Assembly: GCA_027306845.1 (NCBI GenBank)
Contig: DAHUYY010000134.1
Span: 1-5,656 of the forward strand
Source of the DNA: Vulcanimicrobiota bacterium
GTDB taxonomy: Bacteria; Vulcanimicrobiota; Vulcanimicrobiia; Vulcanimicrobiales; Vulcanimicrobiaceae
Direction of reading: 5' to 3'
Length of the DNA stretch: 5,656 nucleotides
Positions within the stretch are counted from its first letter, which is position 1. The number at the start of each line of letters is the position of its first letter. The position numbers and the translations under genes are program-made. Under the pieces are notes generated by a model. It was not told the DNA's origin and did no database searches. It saw only the letters and a list, made by a program, of their open reading frames with translations. This document shows positions 1-5,656 of this stretch, piece after piece.

Positions 1-812
1 TCGGAGAGGCTTCGAAGCTGCGCGACGGCCGCCTCGGCATCGCGCAGATCGAAGCTCACCGGGAGGACGCGGGCGCCCCGTTGCTCGCACTCCTTACAGA
101 CCGCCGCGAGGCGCGCCGGATCGCGTTCGAGCATCTTCGTTCCGAAGTGCTGAAAAATCGCGAGGCTCGGCCGAACGCTCGCAACAATCGCGCGCGCCTG
201 CGACCACGTGAGGTGGTCGACCTGCATCGTATCTTCGAAACGCAGGACGTTGACGATTAAAACGTCGGGGCGATGCGCGGCATAGTCGGCGACGATCGCT
301 TCGTCGTAACGTCCGCAGGGGAGGTAGGCGACGCGCAGGCCGCGATACTCGAAATGAATGCCGAGCGTCTCGACGGCATGATGGTGGAGCGGAGAGCTCG
401 CGATGCTCACCTCGCCGACCCGATAACCGGCGGCCGAGGGCTCGAGAATCTCGCAGCGCTCGACGAACGCGGCGGCGTATGGCTGGAGCAGCGAGGCGCC
501 TTCGAAGGCGTCGCGCGGCGCAAAGAGCGCTCCGCGTCGGCGAAAACCGCCGGCCGTCATCGCCTCGATCATCGCATTGATATCGCCTGCGTGGTCGAGG
601 TGTTTGTGCGAGAGAACGATTGCATCGAGCTCGCGCGGGTTGCGCGCAGGAACGTGGGAGAGCGCTCGCACCAGCGCGCCGGGGCCGGGATCGACCTGCA
701 CCTGGGTGGAGCCGAAGTGAAACCACATGCCGCCCGAGGCACGCAACTGTCGAGCGACGACGAAACGCGCGCCGCCGCTGCCGAGAAAGAGCACGCGAGC
801 TTCGGAGGGCAC
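1..812 (-). CDS. Metallo-beta-lactamase-fold metal-dependent hydrolase, C-terminus cut by window edge
   Basis: The first 270 residues are present and the 3' end lies beyond base 1. The start is GTG at 812, chosen because a GGAG (bases 821-824) sits 8 nt upstream and the protein then opens with a beta strand and glycine turn (VLFLGSGG, residues 7-14), as usual for the fold. Visible motifs are Asp41 in VDPGPG, the metal-binding signature SHKHLDH with His69, His71, Asp73 and His74, a histidine cluster at 143-145, DHLT with His200, and a terminal QHFGTK with His222. The layout resembles the RNase Z/PhnP-like branch rather than true beta-lactamases, so a phosphoester or similar hydrolase of unknown substrate is likely. 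No signal peptide is seen, so it is probably cytoplasmic. One oddity: where relatives I recall carry a Ser-Asp-Thr-Arg-Tyr type motif supplying the bridging Asp, this protein has Pro-Cys-Gly-Arg-Tyr (Cys166). It lies 14 nt behind a PadR regulator gene and is probably co-transcribed with it. The fold is secure; the substrate is unknown. Confidence 0.88.
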   Translation of the reverse strand, partial: MPSEARVLFLGSGGARFVVARQLRASGGMWFHFGSTQVQVDPGPGALVRALSHVPARNPRELDAIVLSHKHLDHAGDINAMIEAMTAGGFRRRGALFAPRDAFEGASLLQPYAAAFVERCEILEPSAAGYRVGEVSIASSPLHHHAVETLGIHFEYRGLRVAYLPCGRYDEAIVADYAAHRPDVLIVNVLRFEDTMQVDHLTWSQARAIVASVRPSLAIFQHFGTKMLERDPARLAAVCKECEQRGARVLPVSFDLRDAEAAVAQLRSLS

Positions 813-820
813 GTTCGGAT

Positions 821-824
821 CTCC
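821..824 (-). promoter_or_regulatory. Ribosome binding site deciding the GTG start of the MBL-fold gene
   Basis: GGAG on the minus strand lies 8 nt before the GTG at 812 and just after the PadR stop codon (829-827). No ATG follows at a suitable distance; the first in-frame ATG is at residue 29, past the conserved first strand. This supports the GTG start and independent initiation within a shared transcript. Confidence 0.6.
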
Positions 825-826
825 GA

Positions 827-1189
827 CTATGCGCCGACCGCCGAGGATGCCGTTCCGGGCTCTGCGCCGTTGTAGAGTTCGAAGAAGGAGTCGAGATGGG
901 AGCGATATTGCTCGAGCGCTTCATTCCAAAGCGCGAGCGTCGAGCGCCCGGTCACGGTGATTTGGTAGACGCGCCGCGCCGGCCCGCACTCACGCGAATC
1001 CCACCACGACGAGATATACCCATCGCGTTCGAGGCGGCGGAGCGCCCGATAGAGCGAGCTGGGGTCCGTGCTGACGTCGAAGCGTTCGCGCAATGTTTTC
1101 ATGATTTCATATCCGTGCAGGTCGCTGTGATTGAGCATGACCAGCAGCCACGCGAGCATAAAATTCTTCGGCATGCCGCGGGGCGGCAT
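827..1189 (-). CDS. PadR-family winged-helix transcriptional regulator
   Basis: A complete 120-residue protein. The PadR N-terminal winged helix is clear: a first helix MLAWLLVML (11-19), the family hallmark LHGYEI (24-29), the recognition-helix region DPSSLYRALRRLERDGYI (42-59), a wing (ISSWWDSRECGPARRVYQIT, about 59-78), then the usual TGRSTL turn (80-85) leading into a C-terminal helix (WNEALEQYRSHLDSFFEL) expected to make the dimer. The length fits the short PadR subfamily. I chose the ATG at 1189 because GGGAG lies 6 nt upstream; a second ATG at 1174 has no good ribosome binding site, although it sits closer to the domain. The frame stays open further upstream, but that stretch overlaps the end of the DUF1501 gene and looks like chance coding. 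PadR proteins are usually dimeric repressors that bind their own promoter and are relieved by a small ligand. The MBL-fold gene starts 14 nt downstream and is the obvious target. The ligand is unknown. Confidence 0.9.
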   Translation of the reverse strand: MPPRGMPKNFMLAWLLVMLNHSDLHGYEIMKTLRERFDVSTDPSSLYRALRRLERDGYISSWWDSRECGPARRVYQITVTGRSTLALWNEALEQYRSHLDSFFELYNGAEPGTASSAVGA

Positions 1190-1195
1190 TCCGCT

Positions 1196-1200
1196 CTCCC
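1196..1200 (-). promoter_or_regulatory. Ribosome binding site selecting the PadR start
   Basis: GGGAG on the minus strand sits 6 nt before the ATG at 1189. The alternative in-frame ATG at 1174 is preceded by GC-rich sequence without a purine-rich match, so the upstream ATG is preferred. Confidence 0.5.
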
Positions 1201-1242
1201 GGCCGATCACCGGGACGACGGTATTCTCATCGCGTAGGTACA

Positions 1243-1273
1243 AAAAACCACTTCCGTCCACTCGCGCGGACGG
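1243..1273 (-). terminator. Possible hairpin plus T-run after the DUF1501 gene
   Basis: On the minus strand a perfect 6-bp GC-rich stem (CCGTCC at 1273-1268 with GGACGG at 1259-1254, 8-nt loop) is followed by AAGTGG and then six T (1248-1243). It lies about 68 nt past the DUF1501 stop and before the PadR start, where a terminator for the DUF1800-DUF1501 unit would be expected. The 6-nt spacer between stem and T-run is longer than in good intrinsic terminators. It may instead be part of the PadR promoter or leader, or chance in GC-rich DNA. Confidence 0.3.
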
Positions 1274-1340
1274 CCTCCGACGGGTTCTGTGACGTCCTAC
1301 AAGATTAGAGGTTCCTGAGAGCGCTCCTGCGCCTTTTGGC

Positions 1341-2561
1341 TCACCCGAGCATCGGCAGCATCGGAAAATCTCCGGCGAGGACCGGGCGCGCCGGGCGGCC
1401 CAACCAGCGCTCCAGAACCGTCGCATAGACGCTGCGAAAATCGGTCGTAAAACGGAGATTCCCGGCGTCGTGGTCGGCGAGATCGGGGTAGGCACCGTAG
1501 ATGCCGCCCTTCACGGATTTGCCGATGAGGAAGAGCGGCGATGCTTCGCCGTGGTCGGTTCCGGCGTTGCCGTTCTGCGCGATGCGCCGCCCGAACTCCG
1601 AGAAGGTCATCGTCAGCACGCGCCCGTCGTTGCCGTGCTCGCCGAGATCGTCGTAGAACGCCGCGAGCGCATCGGAGAGCTCGCCGAGCAGACGGTTCTG
1701 CGTCGGCTGTTGATTCACGTGCGTGTCGAAGGAACCGTGCGCGACGTAGAGGACGCGCGTACCGGTGCTCTTCGCGGCGATCTGCGCGGCCAAGGCAAGG
1801 CTGCGCCCCAAGGGCGTCGCCGGATAGCTCGCTTTGGTTCGGTAGCCGGCGATCAGTTTCGGCAACTCCTGCGCTCCGCTCTCGGCGTTCTCGGTAATCT
1901 CCGTAACGTGCGCGAGATAGGGCGAAGAGAACGGTAGCGCGCGATCTTCGAGAATGCCGCTAAACGCGCGCCGCACCGGCGCATAGCGATTGCCGACGAA
2001 TCCATAGCCGCGCGCGTGAGGAATCGCCGGTACGTCGACACGATTGCCGATCATCACCTCGGGGAGCACCTCGGCGATCGAGACGCCGGCAAAAAGTTCG
2101 CCCTTCGGAATCTCCGCTTCGTCGAGGTAGCGCCCGAGCCAGCCGGTATGTTCGTAGCGCTCGGGGGCGGCGGTCTGCCAGATCTCGGTCGAGCGAAAAT
2201 GCGAGTGATTCGGATGCGGATAGCCGACACCCTGAACGACCGCGATCGTACCGCGATCGTAGAGCGCCTTCATGGAGCGCATCGCCGGGTTAAAGCCGAT
2301 GCGAGCATCGAGCGCGAGCACCTCGCTCGCCGGGATCGCCAGATGCGGACGCAGTTGGTAATAGAGCGGGTCGCCATGCGGCACGACGCAGTTGAGACCG
2401 TCGTTCCCGCCCTGCAGATTGATCAGCACGAAGACGCGATTCTCCGCACCGGGGAGGCCGGGGCGCAGAGCGCCCGAGAGCGCGCGCGCGAAGACGTGCT
2501 GCGGGTTTGCGACGAGCGCCAAACCTCCGAGCGTTCCGAGAACGAATTTCGAGCGTTTCAT
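1341..2561 (-). CDS. DUF1501 family exported protein (alkaline phosphatase/sulfatase-like fold)
   Basis: A complete 406-residue protein. An N-terminal signal is visible: MKRSK, a hydrophobic core FVLGTLGGLALVA (6-18) and a VFA site (23-25), so it is probably exported. Family signatures run in order: VFVLINLQGGNDGLN (43-57) with GGNDG at 51-55, PHGDPLYYQLRPHLAIP (61-77), HPNHSHFRSTEIW (116-128), GSFDTH (276-281), SEFGRR (321-326), GTDHG (334-338), KGGIYGAYPDL (351-361), and FRSVYATVLERWLG (375-388) near the end. The Asp and His residues in FDTH and TDHG match the metal-binding positions expected of the alkaline phosphatase superfamily, to which DUF1501 is related. The substrate is unknown. I chose the ATG at 2561 because it opens the signal peptide and has GGTGA 4 nt upstream; an in-frame start at 2660 would run inside the DUF1800 gene. 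The start is 25 nt after the DUF1800 stop, so the two are co-transcribed. Many family members carry a twin-arginine signal; this one has Lys-Arg with non-canonical spacing and looks more like a Sec signal. Confidence 0.93.
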   Translation of the reverse strand: MKRSKFVLGTLGGLALVANPQHVFARALSGALRPGLPGAENRVFVLINLQGGNDGLNCVVPHGDPLYYQLRPHLAIPASEVLALDARIGFNPAMRSMKALYDRGTIAVVQGVGYPHPNHSHFRSTEIWQTAAPERYEHTGWLGRYLDEAEIPKGELFAGVSIAEVLPEVMIGNRVDVPAIPHARGYGFVGNRYAPVRRAFSGILEDRALPFSSPYLAHVTEITENAESGAQELPKLIAGYRTKASYPATPLGRSLALAAQIAAKSTGTRVLYVAHGSFDTHVNQQPTQNRLLGELSDALAAFYDDLGEHGNDGRVLTMTFSEFGRRIAQNGNAGTDHGEASPLFLIGKSVKGGIYGAYPDLADHDAGNLRFTTDFRSVYATVLERWLGRPARPVLAGDFPMLPMLG

Positions 2562-2586
2562 CGGTTCACCGTTCTTTCCCCGAGCC

Positions 2587-4077
2587 TCACGCGAGCGTGA
2601 AGGCCGGCATGGCAAGCGTAAGGTAAGCGCCGCCGCGCATGCGTTGGTCGAAGTTCTCACTTGAGAGTGCCCCGAGCGCCGAGCTCTCCGAGCCGCCGAG
2701 GTATCGCTCTAACGTGCTCCGCGCTGCAGGCGAAGCATCGCTCTGGAGCATTCCCGACAGCATCGCTTCGGCGGCCTGCCGCGCATCGGTCGGCGCGTTC
2801 GCGAGCCACGAACGCTCGATCGCTCGGCCGGTGATGAGCCCGGCGAGAAAATTATCGCGGGCGATCGCCATGTCGCTGGTGATCCAGTTCTCTCCGCCCG
2901 GCCACCCGGCGACATTGGGCGGAAAAAAGAGCACTTGCCCCATCGCGCGTAACGCCGGGCGCGAACGCGGATCGATGCGCGTAAGGCCGGCTGCCTTGTG
3001 CGCGCCGACGACGAATTCCACTGGGCTCTTCACCAGCGCGCGATAGGCGCGCTCGGAGTAAAAAGCATTGCTGCGGAGGATCGTCCCGAGAACCGGGCGC
3101 AGTTCGTAATTGTGTTCGCGCAGCAACGATGCCGTTGCGTTCACGAGCCCATCCTCGGGATCGTTATAGAGAAATGCATTCAAGAGGCTCGTCGCCCAGA
3201 AGCGCGCGCACTGCGGTTGTTCGTAGATGATATCGACGATATCGTCACCGCTGAGGTTTCCCGTATGCCCGAGAAAGGTTTTAATGCCGTCATCGTGCTT
3301 GCGCGGATTGTAGCGCGCTATTCCGCGCAGCGGAAAAACTTCATAGCCCGTCCAGGCACGCGCCGCCTGGCGCACGTCCTCTTCGGTGTACGCTCCTAGG
3401 CCCAAGGTAAAGAGCTCCATGAGCTCTCGAGCGTAATTTTCGTTGGGATGCGCTTTATTGTTGCGGGCGTTATCGAGATAGAGCAGCATCGCCGGATCGC
3501 GCGAGACCGCCTTGGTGAGATCGCGCAGATTGCCGAGCGCGGAGCGGCGATAGAGTTGGTTCTGGTCGAAGGTCATCTTTGCCGTGACGCCCTTTTGCAG
3601 CGACGCGGTCGTGAAGTGACCGTGAAAGTAGAAGGCCATTTTTTCTTGCAGCGGAGAGCCGCTCTCAAGCATCCGTTGTAACCACCACTGCTGCAGCGCG
3701 AGTATCGATCGGCGCTCGCCCATACGAATGTGTTTGAAAAGCATCTGCCGTTCGGCGGCGTTATGACGGAGCGCGCGAAAACCACCGTTCGCCTCGAGGT
3801 ACGCGACGGCGTCGAAGAGCTCGCCGGGCGCTGCGACGTTCTCGGCCGACGGAAGTTGCATCAACGTACCGACGCTCCGTTCCATGCCCATCGCGGCGAC
3901 GCGAGCGATCTCGCTCGGGGTTCCGCCGAAACCGGCGCGGCGAAGCAGGTGCGCGGCGAGCCGTGGCGTCCACGGGCCGCGATAACTCATCAGAGCAGTG
4001 CGCTCGTCGAACGCTCCCGCGGGCCGCACGAGCCCCGGAATATCGACATGTCTCGGAATCCGCAGAGCCTCTCCCAT
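2587..4077 (-). CDS. DUF1800 family protein, partner of DUF1501
   Basis: A complete 496-residue protein with the full run of DUF1800 signatures: HLLRRAGFGGTPSEI (43-57), WWLQRML (131-137), EKMAFYFHGHFTT (145-157), YLDNARNNKAHPNENYAREL (200-219) running into MELFTLGLGAYTEEDVRQAARAWTGY (220-245), LRPVLGTILRSNAFY (326-340), KSPVEFVVG (350-358), and GQVLFFPPNVAGWPGGENWI (380-399). It ends in the usual short leucine/alanine-rich tail (YLTLAMPAFTLA). I chose the ATG at 4077 because a near-perfect AGGAGGT stands 5 nt upstream; a GTG at 4113 in the same frame has no such site. I see no signal peptide or membrane segment from this start, unlike its partner. DUF1800 proteins have no established biochemical activity and are found next to DUF1501 in many bacteria. 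The tight tandem arrangement here implies a joint role, perhaps at the cell envelope, but that is inference. Confidence 0.93.
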   Translation of the reverse strand: MGEALRIPRHVDIPGLVRPAGAFDERTALMSYRGPWTPRLAAHLLRRAGFGGTPSEIARVAAMGMERSVGTLMQLPSAENVAAPGELFDAVAYLEANGGFRALRHNAAERQMLFKHIRMGERRSILALQQWWLQRMLESGSPLQEKMAFYFHGHFTTASLQKGVTAKMTFDQNQLYRRSALGNLRDLTKAVSRDPAMLLYLDNARNNKAHPNENYARELMELFTLGLGAYTEEDVRQAARAWTGYEVFPLRGIARYNPRKHDDGIKTFLGHTGNLSGDDIVDIIYEQPQCARFWATSLLNAFLYNDPEDGLVNATASLLREHNYELRPVLGTILRSNAFYSERAYRALVKSPVEFVVGAHKAAGLTRIDPRSRPALRAMGQVLFFPPNVAGWPGGENWITSDMAIARDNFLAGLITGRAIERSWLANAPTDARQAAEAMLSGMLQSDASPAARSTLERYLGGSESSALGALSSENFDQRMRGGAYLTLAMPAFTLA

Positions 4078-4082
4078 CGGCC

Positions 4083-4089
4083 ACCTCCT
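4083..4089 (-). promoter_or_regulatory. Strong Shine-Dalgarno of the DUF1800 gene
   Basis: AGGAGGT on the minus strand, 5 nt before the ATG at 4077, is the strongest ribosome binding site in the window. It settles the start against the upstream GTG at 4113 and suggests that the DUF1800-DUF1501 message is well translated. Confidence 0.75.
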
Positions 4090-4152
4090 CTCGCTTGCGC
4101 GAACTTTTATCACTCTAGGTCTTCAAGCGGCGCGAAGCATGAGAGGGCGATG

Positions 4153-4171
4153 AAAAGCGCCGGGGCTTTTT
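4153..4171. other. Short inverted repeat with T-run in the divergent gap
   Basis: AAAAGC (4153-4158) and GCTTTT (4165-4170) form a 6-bp stem with a six-base GCCGGG loop, and the T-run extends to 4171. The shape is terminator-like on either strand, but four of the six pairs are A-T and the T-run is part of the stem, so any terminator would be weak. It sits 27 nt before the mccB start, so a leader hairpin or a symmetric protein site is equally possible. Confidence 0.3.
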
Positions 4172-4198
4172 GCTTCCCGAACGCGAACCAAGGCGACC

Positions 4199-5656
4199 AT
4201 GCAATTGCCGACCCATCTCGACACGACCGACGATCGCTTTACCCGTAATGCCGCCCGCATGGAAGGGCTGGTCGCCGAATTGCGCGACCGCCTGCGGCGC
4301 GTGCAGGCCGGAGGCGGCCCCGACGCCGTCGCAAAACACCGCAAGCGCGGGAAACTCACGGCGCGCGAGCGCATCGAGCGCCTGATCGATCCGGGCACTG
4401 ATTTTCTCGAACTCGGGGCGCTCGCCGCGGGCGGCATGTATAACGACGAAGCGCCCTCCGCGGGAGTCGGTACCGGGATCGGTTTCGTCGAAGGGCAGCA
4501 GGCGGTCATCGTGGCCAACGATGCGACGGTGAAAGGCGGAACGTACTATCCGCTCACGGTCAAAAAACATCTCCGCGCGCAAGAGATCGCCGAACAGAAC
4601 CATCTACCGTGCATCTACCTCGTCGATTCCGGCGGCGCTTTTTTACCGTTGCAGGCCGACGTTTTTCCCGACCGCGAGCATTTCGGTCGTATCTTCTACA
4701 ATCAAGCGCGAATGTCGGGCAAGCGCATTCCGCAGATTGCAGCGGTGATGGGCTCCTGTACTGCCGGCGGCGCCTACGTTCCGGCGATGAGCGATGAGAC
4801 CGTCATCGTCAAGGGAAATGGAACGATCTTCCTCGGCGGCCCGCCGTTAGTGAAGGCTGCAACGGGGGAGGAAGTGAGCGCGGAGGACCTCGGCGGCGCG
4901 GACGTTCACACCCGCATCTCGGGTGTCGCCGACCATTTTGCCGAGAACGACGAACAGGCGCTCGCGATCGTGCGCGAGATCGCACGCAACCTCCATCGCG
5001 AAAACCCACGCCAATGGGATACCGTGCAACCCCAGCCTCCGGCCTACGATCCGCGGGAAATTTACGGCATCATCCCCGACGATAGTCGCGCGAGCTACGA
5101 CGTCCGCGAAGTCATCGCCCGGCTCGTCGACGCATCGGAGTTCCACGAATTTAAGGCGCGGTACGGAACGACGCTCGTCTGCGGCTTCGCGCGAATCGAG
5201 GGGCACCCCATCGGCATCGTTGCCAACAACGGCATCCTCTTCAGCGAGAGCGCCGTGAAGGGCGCGCATTTTATCGAACTCTGCGCGCAGCGCGGCACAC
5301 CGCTGCTCTTCTTGCAGAACATTACCGGGTTCATGGTTGGGCGCGAATACGAAAACGGTGGCATCGCCAAGGACGGCGCGAAGCTCGTCACGGCGGTCGC
5401 GTGCGCCGAAGTACCGAAATTCACGGTCGTCATCGGCGGCAGCTTCGGAGCCGGGAATTACGGCATGTGCGGGCGCGCCTATTCTCCGCGCCAGCTCTGG
5501 ATGTGGCCCAACGCCCGCATCTCGGTGATGGGTGGCGAACAAGCCGCCAGCACACTGCTGACGGTGCGCATGGATGGGCTGGCGGCGCGCGGCAAGACGA
5601 TGACACCCGAAGAGCAGGAGGCGTTCAAGGCGCCAACACTGGCGAAGTATGAGGCT
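4199..5656 (+). CDS. mccB: Methylcrotonyl-CoA carboxylase, carboxyltransferase (beta) subunit, C-terminus cut by window edge
   Basis: An uninterrupted frame of 486 residues runs off the right edge; family members are about 535 residues, so roughly 50 are missing. The enzyme transfers a carboxyl group from biotin to 3-methylcrotonyl-CoA, giving 3-methylglutaconyl-CoA in leucine breakdown. It acts in the cytoplasm with a biotin-carboxylase/carrier alpha subunit. Both crotonase-like carboxyltransferase domains are visible. The N-domain has GKLTARERIERLIDPG (51-66), VDSGGAFLP (142-150), the MCC-type block VFPDREHFGRIFYNQARMS (155-173), MGSCTAGGAYVPAMSDE (184-200), FLGGPPLVKAATGEEVSAEDLGG (211-233) and DVHTRISGVADH (235-246). 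The C-domain has NITGFMVG (374-381), GGSFGAGNYGMCGRAYSPR (413-431) and MGGEQAA (444-450). Gly145-Gly146 and the later glycine pairs fit the oxyanion holes. The block 155-233 favours MCC over propionyl- or acetyl-CoA carboxylase; geranyl-CoA carboxylase (AtuC) is a close alternative. The ATG at 4199 has AAGG 5 nt upstream. It is divergent from the DUF1800 gene; mccA and other leucine genes are expected downstream. Confidence 0.93.
   Translation, partial: MQLPTHLDTTDDRFTRNAARMEGLVAELRDRLRRVQAGGGPDAVAKHRKRGKLTARERIERLIDPGTDFLELGALAAGGMYNDEAPSAGVGTGIGFVEGQQAVIVANDATVKGGTYYPLTVKKHLRAQEIAEQNHLPCIYLVDSGGAFLPLQADVFPDREHFGRIFYNQARMSGKRIPQIAAVMGSCTAGGAYVPAMSDETVIVKGNGTIFLGGPPLVKAATGEEVSAEDLGGADVHTRISGVADHFAENDEQALAIVREIARNLHRENPRQWDTVQPQPPAYDPREIYGIIPDDSRASYDVREVIARLVDASEFHEFKARYGTTLVCGFARIEGHPIGIVANNGILFSESAVKGAHFIELCAQRGTPLLFLQNITGFMVGREYENGGIAKDGAKLVTAVACAEVPKFTVVIGGSFGAGNYGMCGRAYSPRQLWMWPNARISVMGGEQAASTLLTVRMDGLAARGKTMTPEEQEAFKAPTLAKYEA

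Larger units (their letters stand above)
4078..4198. promoter_or_regulatory. Divergent intergenic region between the DUF1800 and mccB genes
   Basis: This 121-base gap must hold the start signals for the leftward DUF1800-DUF1501 unit, and probably those of the rightward mccB gene. It is locally more AT-rich, with GATAAAAG (minus strand, near 4103-4110) as the only -10-like stretch; I found no -35 partner at a good distance, so I do not place a promoter precisely. The mccB ribosome binding site AAGG (4190-4193) and the DUF1800 site lie at opposite ends. A small hairpin is centred near 4161. A shared regulator is possible but no clear operator is visible. Confidence 0.5.

Noticed and set aside
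94..924. Long open frame on the minus strand in another phase across the MBL-fold gene
   Set aside because: It is Arg/Ser/Ala-rich with no recognisable domain. The alternative frame of the same strand carries the clear HxHxDH motif, so this is a shadow of GC-rich coding DNA.
1190..1260. A sigma-70 type promoter or PadR inverted operator before the PadR gene
   Set aside because: GAGAAT near 1223-1228 (minus strand) is -10-like, but no -35 match lies at 16-18 nt. The only inverted match (GTA...TAC) is three bases per arm, too short to claim.
1190..1495. Upstream extension of the PadR frame by about 102 residues
   Set aside because: The frame is open but overlaps the 3' end of the DUF1501 gene, has no domain, and would make an atypical PadR. 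The ATG at 1189 has its own ribosome binding site.
2562..2660. N-terminal extension of DUF1501 by 33 residues
   Set aside because: It would overlap the end of DUF1800 and bury the signal peptide. The ATG at 2561 directly precedes the signal sequence and has a GGTGA upstream.
4078..4113. GTG start for DUF1800 at 4113
   Set aside because: There is no Shine-Dalgarno for it, and the AGGAGGT at 4083-4089 would lie inside the coding region, correctly spaced for the ATG at 4077.
4095..4121. A plus-strand promoter for mccB (TTGCGC followed by TAGGTC)
   Set aside because: Spacing is 15 nt and both boxes match consensus poorly. It is not better than background.
4847..5542. 231-residue minus-strand open frame opposite mccB
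   Set aside because: It is antisense to a strongly conserved carboxyltransferase whose frame is continuous. The translated product resembles no family I know and is typical of antisense frames in GC-rich genes.

Overview
This is a GC-rich (roughly 60% by eye), densely coded bacterial chromosomal window. It holds five recognisable genes: four on the minus strand and one on the plus strand. Third codon positions lean to G/C, intergenic gaps are short, and I see no insertion sequence, tRNA, rRNA, CRISPR array or phage gene. The gene set (leucine-type acyl-CoA carboxylase, DUF1800/DUF1501 pair, PadR regulator, metallo-beta-lactamase-fold hydrolase) fits an aerobic, heterotrophic soil or environmental bacterium. 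A lineage such as Eremiobacterota/WPS-2 is possible from the general look of the sequence, but that is only a guess; no marker gene here fixes the taxonomy.

Layout. Bases 1-812 (minus) carry most of a metallo-beta-lactamase-fold hydrolase whose C-terminus runs off the left edge. Just upstream of it, at 827-1189 (minus), is a 120-residue PadR-family regulator. Only 14 bases separate the two and the hydrolase has its own Shine-Dalgarno in that gap, so they look like a regulator-plus-target bicistron. A 151-base gap (1190-1340) separates this pair from a DUF1501 gene (1341-2561, minus). The DUF1501 gene is preceded, after 25 bases, by a DUF1800 gene (2587-4077, minus). DUF1800 followed by DUF1501 is a common bacterial two-gene unit whose function is still poorly defined. 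Here DUF1501 has an export signal and DUF1800 shows none.

A 121-base divergent gap (4078-4198) leads to the only plus-strand gene, which starts at 4199 and is open to the right edge. It is the carboxyltransferase (beta) subunit of methylcrotonyl-CoA carboxylase, a leucine-degradation enzyme. All but roughly the last 50 residues are present. Its biotin-carboxylase partner is expected downstream, outside the window.

The three transcription units have no obvious shared pathway. I see no clear novel multi-gene system. The points most worth checking are an apparent loss of a conserved metal-bridging Asp in the metallo-beta-lactamase-fold protein, its likely control by the adjacent PadR protein, and the localisation of the DUF1800/DUF1501 pair.
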